Source: Paenibacillus sp. MMS18-CY102 (GTDB lineage Bacteria > Bacillota > Bacilli > Paenibacillales > Paenibacillaceae). From it: a stretch of DNA of 64,000 bases. Of the stretch, positions 42,576 to 51,404 are shown in pieces. The position numbers and the translations under genes are program-made. The first letter of the stretch is position 1; every line of letters begins with the position of its first letter. The DNA is taken from assembly GCF_009789195.1 (NCBI RefSeq), contig NZ_WSTC01000023.1:35473-99472 (forward strand), written 5' to 3'. The notes below the pieces were generated by a model that was not told the DNA's origin, did not search any database, and saw nothing but the letters and a program-made list of their open reading frames with translations.

Positions 42576-45182
42576 ATGGCGATGAAGCAAAGTAAACTAG
42601 AAGCCCAGCACTCCGCCCATGAAGAAGTAAACCAGTTGGTGGCACGTGCAAAAATAGCTTATGATGCGTTTCTGCAAATGGATCAAGGGCAAGTCGATAC
42701 GATCGTCCACGCGATGGCGCTCGCGGGCCTTGACCAGCACATGAAGCTAGCGAAAATGGCCGTAGAAGAAACGGGTCGCGGCGTGTATGAAGACAAAATT
42801 ACGAAGAACATTTTCGCGACCGAATATATTTACCACAGCATTAAGAATGACAAGACCGTCGGCGTTATCGAGGAGAACGCATTCGAAAATTACAAGTGCG
42901 TAGCGGAGCCTGTCGGGATTATTGCCGGCATTACGCCAGTCACGAATCCGACTTCGACGACGATGTTCAAGACGCTGATCGCGGCTAAGACGCGCAATCC
43001 GATCATCTTCGCTTTCCATCCTTCCGCCCAGAAGTGCAGTGCGCAAGCGGCGCAGATTCTTCATGATGCAGCGGTCGCTAGCGGAGCGCCAGAACATTGC
43101 GTCCAGTGGGTTGAAACCCCATCGCTAGAGGCAACCCAGCTTCTGATGAATCACCCGGATGTGGCGCTTGTACTGGCAACTGGCGGTTCAGCGATGGTTA
43201 AATCTGCATATAGCACAGGAAAGCCAGCGTTAGGCGTCGGGCCCGGCAACGTACCTTGCTTCATCGAGCAATCGGCGAACCTTGAACAGGCGGTAACGGA
43301 TCTTATTTTGTCCAAAACGTTCGATAACGGCATGATTTGTGCTTCCGAGCAGGCGGTCATTATCGAGGAGCCCGTCTATGAACAAGTGCGCAAGCTGATG
43401 AAGGGCAGTGGCTGCTACTTCTTGAATAAAACGGAAACCGAGGCGGTTTCGAGTCTTGTCATTAACAGTGACAAATGTGCAGTTAATGCGGTCATCGTCG
43501 GCCAGCCTGCGGTGAAAATCGCGGAGATGGCAGGGATCAAGGTCCCGCAAGACACGAAGATTTTGGTAGCCGAGCTGCAAGGGGTCGGGGTGCAATTCCC
43601 GCTGTCCGCCGAGAAGCTTAGCCCAGTTCTGGCTTGCTATCGCGTCCAAACGGCGCAGGAGGGCATCGAGCGGGCAGCAGAAGTTGTCGCTTTCGGCGGC
43701 CTTGGGCATTCCTCGGTCATCCATTCGAGCAATGATGCGGTTATCCAAGCGTTCGCGAACCGGCTCAAGACGGGACGCATTATCGTCAATTCGCCTTCGA
43801 CCCACGGTGCAATCGGCGACCTGTACAATACGAACTTGCCGTCGCTTACACTAGGCTGTGGCTCGTATGGCCATAACTCGACGACATCGAACGTGTCAGC
43901 TGTAAATTTAATCAATATTAAGCGAGTCGCTTACCGGACAGTCAATATGCAGTGGTTCAAAATTCCGCCGAAAATTTATTTCGAGAAGGGCGCTACCCAG
44001 TACCTTGAAAAAATGCCGGACATCTCGCGCATTCTCGTCGTGACGGATGCGATGATGGTGAAGCTCGGTTATGTCGAGAAGCTGGAGTATTATTTGCGAA
44101 AACGGGCTAATCCGGTTGTAATTGAATTGTTTGCCGACGTGGAGCCGGACCCTTCGGTCGAGACGGTCGAACGTGGCACGAAATTAATGGAAAGCTTCCA
44201 GCCAGACTGCATCATTGCGCTTGGCGGCGGATCGCCAATGGATGCTGCGAAAGCGATGTGGCTGTTCTACGAATACCCAGATACGAGCTTCCATTCCCTC
44301 AAACAGAAGTTTTTGGACATCCGCAAACGTGTTTATAAATATCCGCGCCTCGGAGATAAAGCGAAGTTCGTAGCTATTCCGACGACCTCGGGAACAGGCT
44401 CGGAGGTTACGTCGTTCGCTGTCATTACCGATAAGAAGGAGGGGGATACCAAATACCCGCTTGCGGATTACGAGCTAACGCCGGATGTGGCGATTATCGA
44501 TCCTGAATTTGTTTATAGCTTGCCGAAGCGGGCAGTAGCAGACACGGGAATGGATGTCCTCACGCATGCGATTGAAGCTTATGTGTCGGTCATGGCAAGC
44601 GACTACACGGACGGCCTTGCGCTTCATGCGATCCGCTTAGTTTTCCAAAATCTAGAGAATTCGTACCACACGGCTGATCCGCTCGCTCGTGAGAAGATGC
44701 ATAATGCATCGACGATCGCCGGCATGGCTTTCGCCAACGCTTTCCTCGGCATTAACCACAGCCTTGCGCACAAATGGGGCGGGCAGTATCATACCGCTCA
44801 CGGGCGGACGAATGCTATTCTGCTACCGCATGTGATTCGGTACAATGCCCAGAAGCCGACCAAATTCGCTTCGTTCCCGAAATATAGCCACTTCATTGCC
44901 GATCAGCGTTATGCAGAGATTGCCCGTATGCTCGGGCTTCCGGCGAAGACAACGGAGGAGGGCGTGAACAGCCTAATTGCGACGATTCGCAAGCTGAACC
45001 AGTCGCTTGGCATCCCTGAGAAATTCCAGGAACTCGGCGTGAATCCGGCAGATTTCGAAGCGAACGTTGACCAGTTGGCTGACCGCGCCTTCGAAGACCA
45101 ATGCACGACCGCTAATCCGCGCATGCCGCTCGTTACGGAATTGGCAGACATTTATCGCAATGCGTTTTACGGAAAATTTTAG
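42576..45182 (+). CDS. adhE: bifunctional acetaldehyde-CoA / alcohol dehydrogenase
   Basis: An 868-residue AdhE. The N-terminal aldehyde dehydrogenase (residues ~1-440) has the catalytic cysteine in FDNGMICASEQAVI. The C-terminal iron-dependent alcohol dehydrogenase (~450-868) has ALGGGSPMDAAKAMW and the metal region FLGINHSLAHKWGGQYHTAHGRTNAILLPH. It converts acetyl-CoA to ethanol and recycles NADH during fermentation, usually as helical filaments. It is only 37 bases after the hemerythrin gene, so part of its expression may come from the nirB promoter. Confidence 0.97.
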   Translation: MAMKQSKLEAQHSAHEEVNQLVARAKIAYDAFLQMDQGQVDTIVHAMALAGLDQHMKLAKMAVEETGRGVYEDKITKNIFATEYIYHSIKNDKTVGVIEENAFENYKCVAEPVGIIAGITPVTNPTSTTMFKTLIAAKTRNPIIFAFHPSAQKCSAQAAQILHDAAVASGAPEHCVQWVETPSLEATQLLMNHPDVALVLATGGSAMVKSAYSTGKPALGVGPGNVPCFIEQSANLEQAVTDLILSKTFDNGMICASEQAVIIEEPVYEQVRKLMKGSGCYFLNKTETEAVSSLVINSDKCAVNAVIVGQPAVKIAEMAGIKVPQDTKILVAELQGVGVQFPLSAEKLSPVLACYRVQTAQEGIERAAEVVAFGGLGHSSVIHSSNDAVIQAFANRLKTGRIIVNSPSTHGAIGDLYNTNLPSLTLGCGSYGHNSTTSNVSAVNLINIKRVAYRTVNMQWFKIPPKIYFEKGATQYLEKMPDISRILVVTDAMMVKLGYVEKLEYYLRKRANPVVIELFADVEPDPSVETVERGTKLMESFQPDCIIALGGGSPMDAAKAMWLFYEYPDTSFHSLKQKFLDIRKRVYKYPRLGDKAKFVAIPTTSGTGSEVTSFAVITDKKEGDTKYPLADYELTPDVAIIDPEFVYSLPKRAVADTGMDVLTHAIEAYVSVMASDYTDGLALHAIRLVFQNLENSYHTADPLAREKMHNASTIAGMAFANAFLGINHSLAHKWGGQYHTAHGRTNAILLPHVIRYNAQKPTKFASFPKYSHFIADQRYAEIARMLGLPAKTTEEGVNSLIATIRKLNQSLGIPEKFQELGVNPADFEANVDQLADRAFEDQCTTANPRMPLVTELADIYRNAFYGKF

Positions 45183-45603
45183 GAACGGCCATGTGCTTAT
45201 GAGGGCGTCCCGAAAGCCGTGTCGGCTGAGGGATAGCCCTGTTTTTGTACTGGAGCAGTTGGCGCTGTGTTTGATAGCGTGCGTGTGCGAGTGTGGGTGC
45301 GTCGTGCTTCGGATTTGAGGTAGAGCTGGTGCATGCGGACTGTTGTGTGCATCGTATTGAAGTGGTGTTGGTGTATGCGGGAGTGTTGCATTTTGGATTA
45401 GAGTGTGGTGCTGGAGTGTATTAGCCTGCTCATTGCAGTTTGTTATGAATTGCAATGGGAACGTGCAGGGCCGTCTGATGATACCTATCTCATTGTACAA
45501 AGTGCAATGGCGTGATGCATCTCACTGCGGCGTTGCCCAAACAATGGTGTAATAACGTTATCGAAGAACATTCGACATATTGACGAAGAAAGGAGTGGTT
45601 CGA
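45183..45603 (+). other. intergenic region with strand-biased TG-rich tract
   Basis: A weak terminator-like fold (AGGGC...GCCCT, 45202-45240, then GTTTTT) ends adhE. From about 45246 to 45430 the plus strand is strikingly rich in TG and poor in C, with no supported reading frame. CATTGCA and TGCAATG (45432-45458) form an inverted repeat. The mobA promoter follows. Confidence 0.5.
45511..45553 (+). promoter_or_regulatory. Fnr-type promoter of the mobA-like gene
   Basis: CGTGA-TGCATC-TCACT (8 of 10; 45511-45526) is 21 bases before TGTAAT (45548-45553). The dyad is weaker, but the spacing equals that of nirB and ric. Confidence 0.55.
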
Positions 45604-46209
45604 ATGCTGTCTGGCGTTATTCTGGCAGGAGGCGATCACCAAGCAACGAAAGGGGAAAACCGCGCGTTCCTTGAACTGGATGGCGAGACGCTGCTTCAGC
45701 GGCAAATCCGGGAAATGGGCAGCTGCTGCAGCGAAATTACAATTGTCACGAATGAACCACGCCCTTTTCTTCGAGCTGTCGATCGGGAGATAAGAATTAT
45801 TACCGATTCCTTCGCTGGCAAAGGGATGCTTAGCGGCATTCACGCAGGGCTTTCACTTTCGAAAAACCACAAAGTCTGGATTCTCGGTTGCCATATGCCT
45901 TTTCCTTCTGCAGGAGCGGCGCAGTTGTTGGCGGCTCAGAAACAGGAAGGGATTGAAGCAGTTCTGCCTTGGATCAACAACCGTGCTTATCCTTTGCATG
46001 GCATCTATGACCGGTCTTGTGCGGATAAGATTGGAGCACTGCTTGGCGGCGGGAACATGAGGGCTGCCTCCCTGTTGCATACACTTCGTTGGTCGGAAGT
46101 TTATGAGCCTGCCTTTGCTGAGCATGGAATCGATAGCCGATTCGTCGAGTCGATCCACGCCACGAAGGATCACGAACGGTTAATTGCACAAGCTTCCCGA
46201 TGCAGCTGA
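45604..46209 (+). CDS. MobA-like nucleotidyltransferase with altered signature
   Basis: A 201-residue protein of the MobA fold, which attaches GMP to molybdopterin. The nucleotide loop starts normally (MLSGVILAGG) but continues DHQATKGENRAF instead of xSxRMGxDKxL, and the Mg-binding GCDMPF reads GCHMPF. WINNRAYPLHGIYDRSC matches the C-terminal family block. Either a variant enzyme or a decaying copy. Beside molybdenum nitrate reductase genes a MobA role makes sense. Start ATG 45604 is 8 bases after AAAGGAG. Confidence 0.65.
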   Translation: MLSGVILAGGDHQATKGENRAFLELDGETLLQRQIREMGSCCSEITIVTNEPRPFLRAVDREIRIITDSFAGKGMLSGIHAGLSLSKNHKVWILGCHMPFPSAGAAQLLAAQKQEGIEAVLPWINNRAYPLHGIYDRSCADKIGALLGGGNMRAASLLHTLRWSEVYEPAFAEHGIDSRFVESIHATKDHERLIAQASRCS

Positions 46210-46234
46210 TGGCAATCAAAAAAAGATGTCGAAG

Positions 46235-46277
46235 TGTGAGCAATGTCATAGTGGACCATCGGAGAAACAAGTAACCT
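46235..46277 (+). promoter_or_regulatory. Fnr-type box upstream of pflB
   Basis: TGTGA-GCAATG-TCATA (9 of 10; 46235-46250). A poor -10 (TAACCT) lies 21 bases on at 46272. Confidence 0.6.
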
Positions 46278-46304
46278 AAAGATAGAAAACGGAGGTGCTT
46301 GATC

Positions 46305-48575
46305 ATGGCGATGAAGGAAAGCGAAGCAAAAGATCGGGTAGGAATCTTGGGCGCCTGGCGTGGATTCGCCTCGGGAAACTGGCAGGAACAGATCGATGTC
46401 AATTCATTTATCGAAAATAATCTGACGCCCTATACTGGCGATGAGTCGTTTCTAGCAGAAGCAACTGACGACACGAAGGATTTATGGGCGCAGCTGTGCG
46501 TACTGTTGAAGGAAGAGCGCGAACGCGGCGGCGTACATGATGTAGACGTCAATACCGTCTCGACTATCCTGTCCCATAAACCCGGATATATCGATCAGGA
46601 GAAGGAGAGAATCGTCGGGCTGCAAACGGATGCTCCGCTCAAGCGGGCTGTTCAACCATTCGGCGGAATTCGGATGGCTGTCGATGCATGTGAAGCCTAT
46701 GGCTACAAGCTGAATCCGGAGTTGGAACGATTGTTCACAGAAATTCGCAAGACGCATAACCAAGGGGTATTCGATGCCTACACAGCTGAGATGCGTGCTG
46801 CCCGCAAAGCTGGGATCATTACCGGTCTCCCAGATGCCTATGGCCGTGGCCGCATCATAGGCGATTACCGCCGGGTTGCGCTGTACGGGGCAGACCGGTT
46901 GATCAAAGGCAAGAAACAAGAGCTAACGGAGCTTGAGGCCAAAACGATGACGGAAAGCGTAATTCTTCTCCGCGAAGAATTGTCAGAGCAAATCCGAAGC
47001 CTCACAGAGCTGAAGGCGCTGGCGGCTGAGTACGGCTATGACCTGTCCCTTCCGGCTGCGACGGCAAAAGAAGCCGTGCAATGGCTGTACTTTGCTTACC
47101 TTGCAGCGATCAAGGAGCAGAATGGCGCAGCGATGAGCCTCGGGCGCGTTTCCAGCTTCCTCGACATCTATCTGGAGCGTGATCTGCAAGAAGGTACGCT
47201 GACGGAAAGCCAAGCGCAGGAGCTTGTTGACCATTTCGTTATGAAGCTGCGCATTGTGAAGTTCTTGCGAACGCCAGATTATAATGAACTGTTCAGCGGC
47301 GACCCGACATGGGTGACGGAGTCTGTCGGCGGCATGGGCCTAAACGGCAAGACGCGCGTCACGCGCAATTCCTTCCGCTTCCTCCATACGTTATATAATC
47401 TTGGTCCCGCACCAGAGCCGAATTTAACAATCCTTTGGTCGGCGAAGCTGCCGGACAATTTCAAGCGCTACTGCGCTCGCGTATCGGCTGAGACGAGTTC
47501 CATCCAGTATGAGAATGATGACCTGATGCGTCCGCATTTCGGCGACGATTACGGGATCGCCTGCTGCGTATCCGCTATGCGAATCGGCAAACAAATGCAG
47601 TTTTTCGGCGCACGCGCCAACCTCGCTAAAGCGCTGCTCTATGCGATCAACGGCGGTGTGGATGAGAAGCTCGGCATTCAGGTTGGCCCGGCAATCGCGC
47701 CAATTGCATCGGATATTTTAGATTATGAGGAAGTGAAGGCTAAGTTCGATGCGATACAAGATTGGTTAGCGAAGCTGTATATCAACACGCTAAACATTAT
47801 TCATTACATGCATGACAAATATAGCTACGAGCGGATTGAGATGGCGCTGCATGATAGAGATATTTTGCGCACGATGGCTTGCGGCATCGCGGGCTTGTCA
47901 GTCGTCGCTGATAGCTTGAGCGCTATCCGATATGCGAAGGTGCGTCCAGTACGTAACGAGCGAGGGATTGCGATCGGGTTCGAGATCGAGGGCGATTATC
48001 CGCAATACGGCAATAATGATGACCGCGTTGACCAGATGGCCGTCGAGCTGGTAGAAGGCTTCATGAACCGGCTGCGCAAACATAAAACGTACCGTGAGGC
48101 ACTCCCTACGATGTCGGTGTTGACGATTACTTCGAACGTTGTTTATGGGAAGAAAACGGGCAGCACGCCGGATGGCCGCATGGCTGGGCAACCGTTCGCG
48201 CCTGGGGCAAATCCAATGCATGGCCGTGACCGCAAAGGTGCTCTCGCATCGTTGGCATCGGTCGCCAAAATCCCGTACACGCATAGCCTGGACGGCGTCT
48301 CAAATACATTTTCGATCATACCAAAGGCGCTGGGCAAAGAAGATGAAGCCCGTTTCAACAACTTAGCCGCATTGCTCGATGGTTACACGGCAAGCGGAGG
48401 GCATCATCTGAACATTAACGTGTTCAACCGTGAGCAACTCATGGATGCGATGGAGCATCCGGAAAATTATCCGCAATTGACGATACGTGTATCGGGTTAT
48501 GCGGTTAACTTTATTAAGCTGACCCGTGAGCAGCAGTTGGACGTTATTAATCGCACGTTCCACGGTGAAATCTAA
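46305..48575 (+). CDS. pflB: pyruvate formate-lyase
   Basis: A 756-residue glycyl-radical enzyme that splits pyruvate with CoA into acetyl-CoA and formate. The adjacent catalytic cysteines are Cys420-Cys421 (GIACCVSAM), and the radical glycine is Gly731 in RVSGYAVNF. Length matches Escherichia coli PflB. ATG 46305 is 7 bases after GGAGGTG. The activase gene follows 46 bases downstream. Confidence 0.97.
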   Translation: MAMKESEAKDRVGILGAWRGFASGNWQEQIDVNSFIENNLTPYTGDESFLAEATDDTKDLWAQLCVLLKEERERGGVHDVDVNTVSTILSHKPGYIDQEKERIVGLQTDAPLKRAVQPFGGIRMAVDACEAYGYKLNPELERLFTEIRKTHNQGVFDAYTAEMRAARKAGIITGLPDAYGRGRIIGDYRRVALYGADRLIKGKKQELTELEAKTMTESVILLREELSEQIRSLTELKALAAEYGYDLSLPAATAKEAVQWLYFAYLAAIKEQNGAAMSLGRVSSFLDIYLERDLQEGTLTESQAQELVDHFVMKLRIVKFLRTPDYNELFSGDPTWVTESVGGMGLNGKTRVTRNSFRFLHTLYNLGPAPEPNLTILWSAKLPDNFKRYCARVSAETSSIQYENDDLMRPHFGDDYGIACCVSAMRIGKQMQFFGARANLAKALLYAINGGVDEKLGIQVGPAIAPIASDILDYEEVKAKFDAIQDWLAKLYINTLNIIHYMHDKYSYERIEMALHDRDILRTMACGIAGLSVVADSLSAIRYAKVRPVRNERGIAIGFEIEGDYPQYGNNDDRVDQMAVELVEGFMNRLRKHKTYREALPTMSVLTITSNVVYGKKTGSTPDGRMAGQPFAPGANPMHGRDRKGALASLASVAKIPYTHSLDGVSNTFSIIPKALGKEDEARFNNLAALLDGYTASGGHHLNINVFNREQLMDAMEHPENYPQLTIRVSGYAVNFIKLTREQQLDVINRTFHGEI

Positions 48576-48621
48576 CCATCTGCAAGCTGAATGTTCGAGT
48601 TAGGAAAGGAGCGTGGCCTGC

Positions 48622-49371
48622 ATGAAAGGGCGCATACATTCGATGGAAACGTTCGGGACGGTGGACGGGCCAGGCATCCGCTTTGTCCTGTTCATGCAGG
48701 GCTGCGCGCTGCAATGCCAGTTTTGCCACAACCCGGATACATGGGATCCAACCGCTGGGCGACAGGTGACAGTTGAAGAAATATTGAATGAGATTGAGCC
48801 CTATCTAGCTTATTACAAAGGCTCAGGAGGCGGCATAACGGTGACGGGAGGGGAGCCGACCTTGCAAGCGCCATTCGTCGCACAACTGTTTAAGGCGTGC
48901 AAGGAACGTTACGGCCTCCATACGGCACTGGACAGCTCCGGGTTTTGCGAACCTTCACATGCAGCAGAGCTGATGTCTTATACGGATCTCGTGCTGCTCG
49001 ACCTCAAGCAGATGAATAAGGCGAAGCATGAATGGCTGACATCACAGCCTAATGACCGGATTCTCGCGTTCGCCCGTTGGTTATCTGACATCCATAAGCC
49101 AGCTTGGATTCGGCATGTATTGATCCCTGGCATTACAGACAACGCCGAAGATCTGGCAGCGCTTGGGGCATTCATCGGACAGTTGGCGAATATCGAGAAG
49201 ATTGAATTGTTGCCCTATCATCGAATGGGTGTATACAAGTGGCAGCAGCTTGGCCGCGCTTACCCGCTCGAAGGCGTTCCTACGCCATCCGATCGCGAAG
49301 CCAGCCGGGCTAGGGCACTTATCGATACAGCGATAATCGCATGCCGGGAACAAACCATAGGAAACCAATGA
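48622..49371 (+). CDS. pflA: pyruvate formate-lyase activating enzyme
   Basis: A 249-residue radical-SAM activase. CALQCQFCHNP (CxxxCxxC) binds the 4Fe-4S cluster, and GGGITVTGGEPTLQ is the SAM-binding GGE region. It generates the glycyl radical on PflB. ATG 48622 is 10 bases after AAAGGAG; GTG 48613 is too close to it. Confidence 0.96.
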   Translation: MKGRIHSMETFGTVDGPGIRFVLFMQGCALQCQFCHNPDTWDPTAGRQVTVEEILNEIEPYLAYYKGSGGGITVTGGEPTLQAPFVAQLFKACKERYGLHTALDSSGFCEPSHAAELMSYTDLVLLDLKQMNKAKHEWLTSQPNDRILAFARWLSDIHKPAWIRHVLIPGITDNAEDLAALGAFIGQLANIEKIELLPYHRMGVYKWQQLGRAYPLEGVPTPSDREASRARALIDTAIIACREQTIGNQ

Positions 49372-49398
49372 AGAGGCGTAGCGATACGCCTCTTCTTC
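49369..49398 (+). terminator. pflBA terminator
   Basis: GAAGAGGCGTA-GCGA-TACGCCTCTTC, then TTCT. Confidence 0.75.
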
Positions 49399-49418
49399 TG
49401 CACACACGGAGGAAGTGT

Positions 49419-49434
49419 AGTGATATTCCTCACA
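49419..49434 (+). promoter_or_regulatory. Crp/Fnr-type box upstream of fnr
   Basis: AGTGA-TATTCC-TCACA (9 of 10). A weak -10 (TAAAGA, 49457-49462) follows at 22 bases, so Fnr may activate its own gene. Confidence 0.6.
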
Positions 49435-49543
49435 AATTACAAGGGTTTTTCCCCGCTAAAGATCAGTGCACTCCCCGATGGTTTGTATTGGCATGCCGCG
49501 ATATGATGGTAACAAATGAACGATCGGAAGGGGAGCAAGTGAT

Positions 49544-50254
49544 ATGGCAAACCCAATCATGCGAGCGGATGGTTTAGGGCCGGTCTTATCCCAGGAAAGC
49601 TTCGAGAAGCTGCAAAGCATCATGTATGTGAAACAGAAAGAAAAAGGAAGCGCCCTGTTCTGGGAAGGCGATCCGGCGGACAATTTGTTTTACTTGCTTA
49701 GTGGGCGTGCCAAAACGACCAAAACGTCCGAGAGTGGCAGGGCGCTAACGATGTACTTGCATCAGCAAGGGGATTTGATCGGCCAGATGGACCCATTCCA
49801 AGATTCGGTTCATAGCTTTACCGTGGAAATTACAGAAGACGCCAAAGTGGGCATTATTCAGCGCAAGGATCTGGAAGTGTTGCTGTGGCAGCATGGCGAT
49901 TTAGCGGTTGAGTTCATGAAATGGATGGGAATGATGCACCGGCTGACCCAAACGAAATTTCGCGATTTGATGATGTTTGGCAAACCCGGTGCGCTATGTT
50001 CGCTGTTAATCCGGCTGGGCAATTCCTATGGGAAAGTCAAAGATGGACTGATCTATATCGAGTTGAAAATGAATAACACTGAAATGGCTGATATGATTGG
50101 AGCAACGAGAGAGAGCGTCAACCGGATGCTGAGCGACCTGAAGAAAGAAAACGTCGTTGAATATGCAAACGGCCATATCATTATTAAAGACCTCCACTAC
50201 TTGCGTGAAGTTTGCCATTGCGAAAATTGTCCCAAAGAAATTTGCCGCATGTAA
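49544..50254 (+). CDS. fnr: Fnr, oxygen-sensing Crp/Fnr-family regulator
   Basis: A 236-residue protein with a cyclic-nucleotide-type sensor fold (residues ~20-130), a long dimer helix and a winged helix (NNTEMADMIGATRESVNRMLSDLKKE, ~residues 175-200; E-S-V-N-R reads TGTGA half sites). The C-terminus holds CHCENCPKEIC; Cys226, Cys229 and Cys234 have the spacing of the 4Fe-4S ligands of Bacillus subtilis Fnr. Oxygen would destroy the cluster and switch it off. The dyads found across the island are its likely targets. Confidence 0.93.
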   Translation: MANPIMRADGLGPVLSQESFEKLQSIMYVKQKEKGSALFWEGDPADNLFYLLSGRAKTTKTSESGRALTMYLHQQGDLIGQMDPFQDSVHSFTVEITEDAKVGIIQRKDLEVLLWQHGDLAVEFMKWMGMMHRLTQTKFRDLMMFGKPGALCSLLIRLGNSYGKVKDGLIYIELKMNNTEMADMIGATRESVNRMLSDLKKENVVEYANGHIIIKDLHYLREVCHCENCPKEICRM

Positions 50255-50270
50255 GGAAGGAGGCGTACAA

Positions 50271-50705
50271 TTGAAGGAATCAGGGATGCATGATCGAATG
50301 ATGTTGGAGCTTGAACGTGTGCGCCAATGGAGCAGCAGTGACTTTGTCGCTTATGCAATGCCCGCTAAACATTACCGGCTTATGCGCTGGAACTTTGTTA
50401 TCGGCAGCCGTAATGGCAAAGTGGGCCAAATGAAACTAAAACCCGGCATTGGCATGGGAGGCATGGTGCTTCGCCATGGGGTGCCGTATGCGATCAATGA
50501 TCGTGACAACCGCACATTGCTGCGGGAATGTCCTATTATGCTAGCAGAGAAGCTAGCGTTTGGGCTCGCATTCCCAGTACCGGCTCAATCTCTAGGATCC
50601 TTGAATGGGATACTGCTTCTTGGACGAAGAGGGGACCTAAAGTACGATAATCGCGTAGTTCAAGGGCTGCATCCTTACTTGCAAATGTTAGTCGAGAGTT
50701 ATTAA
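50271..50705 (+). CDS. nreA: NreA-like GAF-domain nitrate receptor
   Basis: A 144-residue single GAF domain (WNFVIGSRNGKVGQMKLKPGIGMGGMVLRHG; AFPVPAQSLGSLNGILLLGRR), matching NreA of staphylococci, which binds nitrate and inhibits the NreB kinase when empty. Start is TTG 50271 with AAGGAGG about 9 bases upstream; the frame is open further 5' inside fnr but without a start that has a binding site. Gene order nreA-nreC-nreB differs from the staphylococcal A-B-C order. Confidence 0.8.
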   Translation: MKESGMHDRMMLELERVRQWSSSDFVAYAMPAKHYRLMRWNFVIGSRNGKVGQMKLKPGIGMGGMVLRHGVPYAINDRDNRTLLRECPIMLAEKLAFGLAFPVPAQSLGSLNGILLLGRRGDLKYDNRVVQGLHPYLQMLVESY

Positions 50706-50750
50706 ACAATAGAGCGTGCCTAACGCGAGTCTGGGAGAAGAGGGTGTAGG

Positions 50751-51404
50751 ATGATTAAAATCATAATTGTCGATGATCATGCAATGGTTCGTTCCGGGCT
50801 GCGCCTGCTCCTTAACGGCCAAGCGGATCTTGAAGTTATTGCGGAGGCTTCCGACGGGGATGAAGGCATTCAAGCTGCACTTGAGCTTCAGCCGCATGTG
50901 GTGCTTATGGATTTGAGCATGCCCCATGGCAAGGACGGGCTTACTGCAGCTTCCGAGCTCAAGGAGAAACTGCCCGATCTAGCCATTCTGGTGTTGACGA
51001 TGCATGATGACGATGAATACTTGTTCCGTGCGATTCATGCTGGAGCAGCCGGCTATGTGCTCAAGAGTGCGCCGCACGAGGAGCTGCTTACAGCAATTCG
51101 CTCTGTTGCCAAGGGCGATGCCTACTTGTACCCGACAGCAACGAAACGTTTGATGAATGAATATGTGGAACGAATAAAGCGTGGCGAAAGTGGCGACGTT
51201 TACCAATCGTTATCGGATCGCGAGAAGGAAGTGCTTGGGTTAACGGCGAAAGGCTACGCGAACAAAGAAATTGCCGAGCAGCTTGTCATTAGCGTCAAGA
51301 CAGTTGAAACACACAAGAGCAACGTTATGGAGAAGCTGGGGCTGAGGACAAGGCCTGAATTAATCAAATATGCGATGAAAAAGGGGTTGCTTCAATTTGA
51401 ATAA
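50751..51404 (+). CDS. nreC: NreC-like response regulator (LuxR/NarL type)
   Basis: A 217-residue regulator: receiver domain with Asp8, Asp9, phospho-acceptor Asp54 (VVLMDLSMP) and Lys104, then a LuxR-type helix-turn-helix (LSDREKEVLGLTAKGYANKEIAEQLVISVKTVETHKSNVMEKL). It should activate nitrate and nitrite reduction genes when phosphorylated by the kinase encoded next. The coding ends overlap by 8 bases. Confidence 0.9.
   Translation: MIKIIIVDDHAMVRSGLRLLLNGQADLEVIAEASDGDEGIQAALELQPHVVLMDLSMPHGKDGLTAASELKEKLPDLAILVLTMHDDDEYLFRAIHAGAAGYVLKSAPHEELLTAIRSVAKGDAYLYPTATKRLMNEYVERIKRGESGDVYQSLSDREKEVLGLTAKGYANKEIAEQLVISVKTVETHKSNVMEKLGLRTRPELIKYAMKKGLLQFE

Noticed and set aside
45183..45603. Molybdenum-cofactor or other riboswitch before the mobA-like gene
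   Set aside because: I could not trace the conserved core of a known riboswitch; the Fnr-type dyad and -10 box explain the promoter region better.
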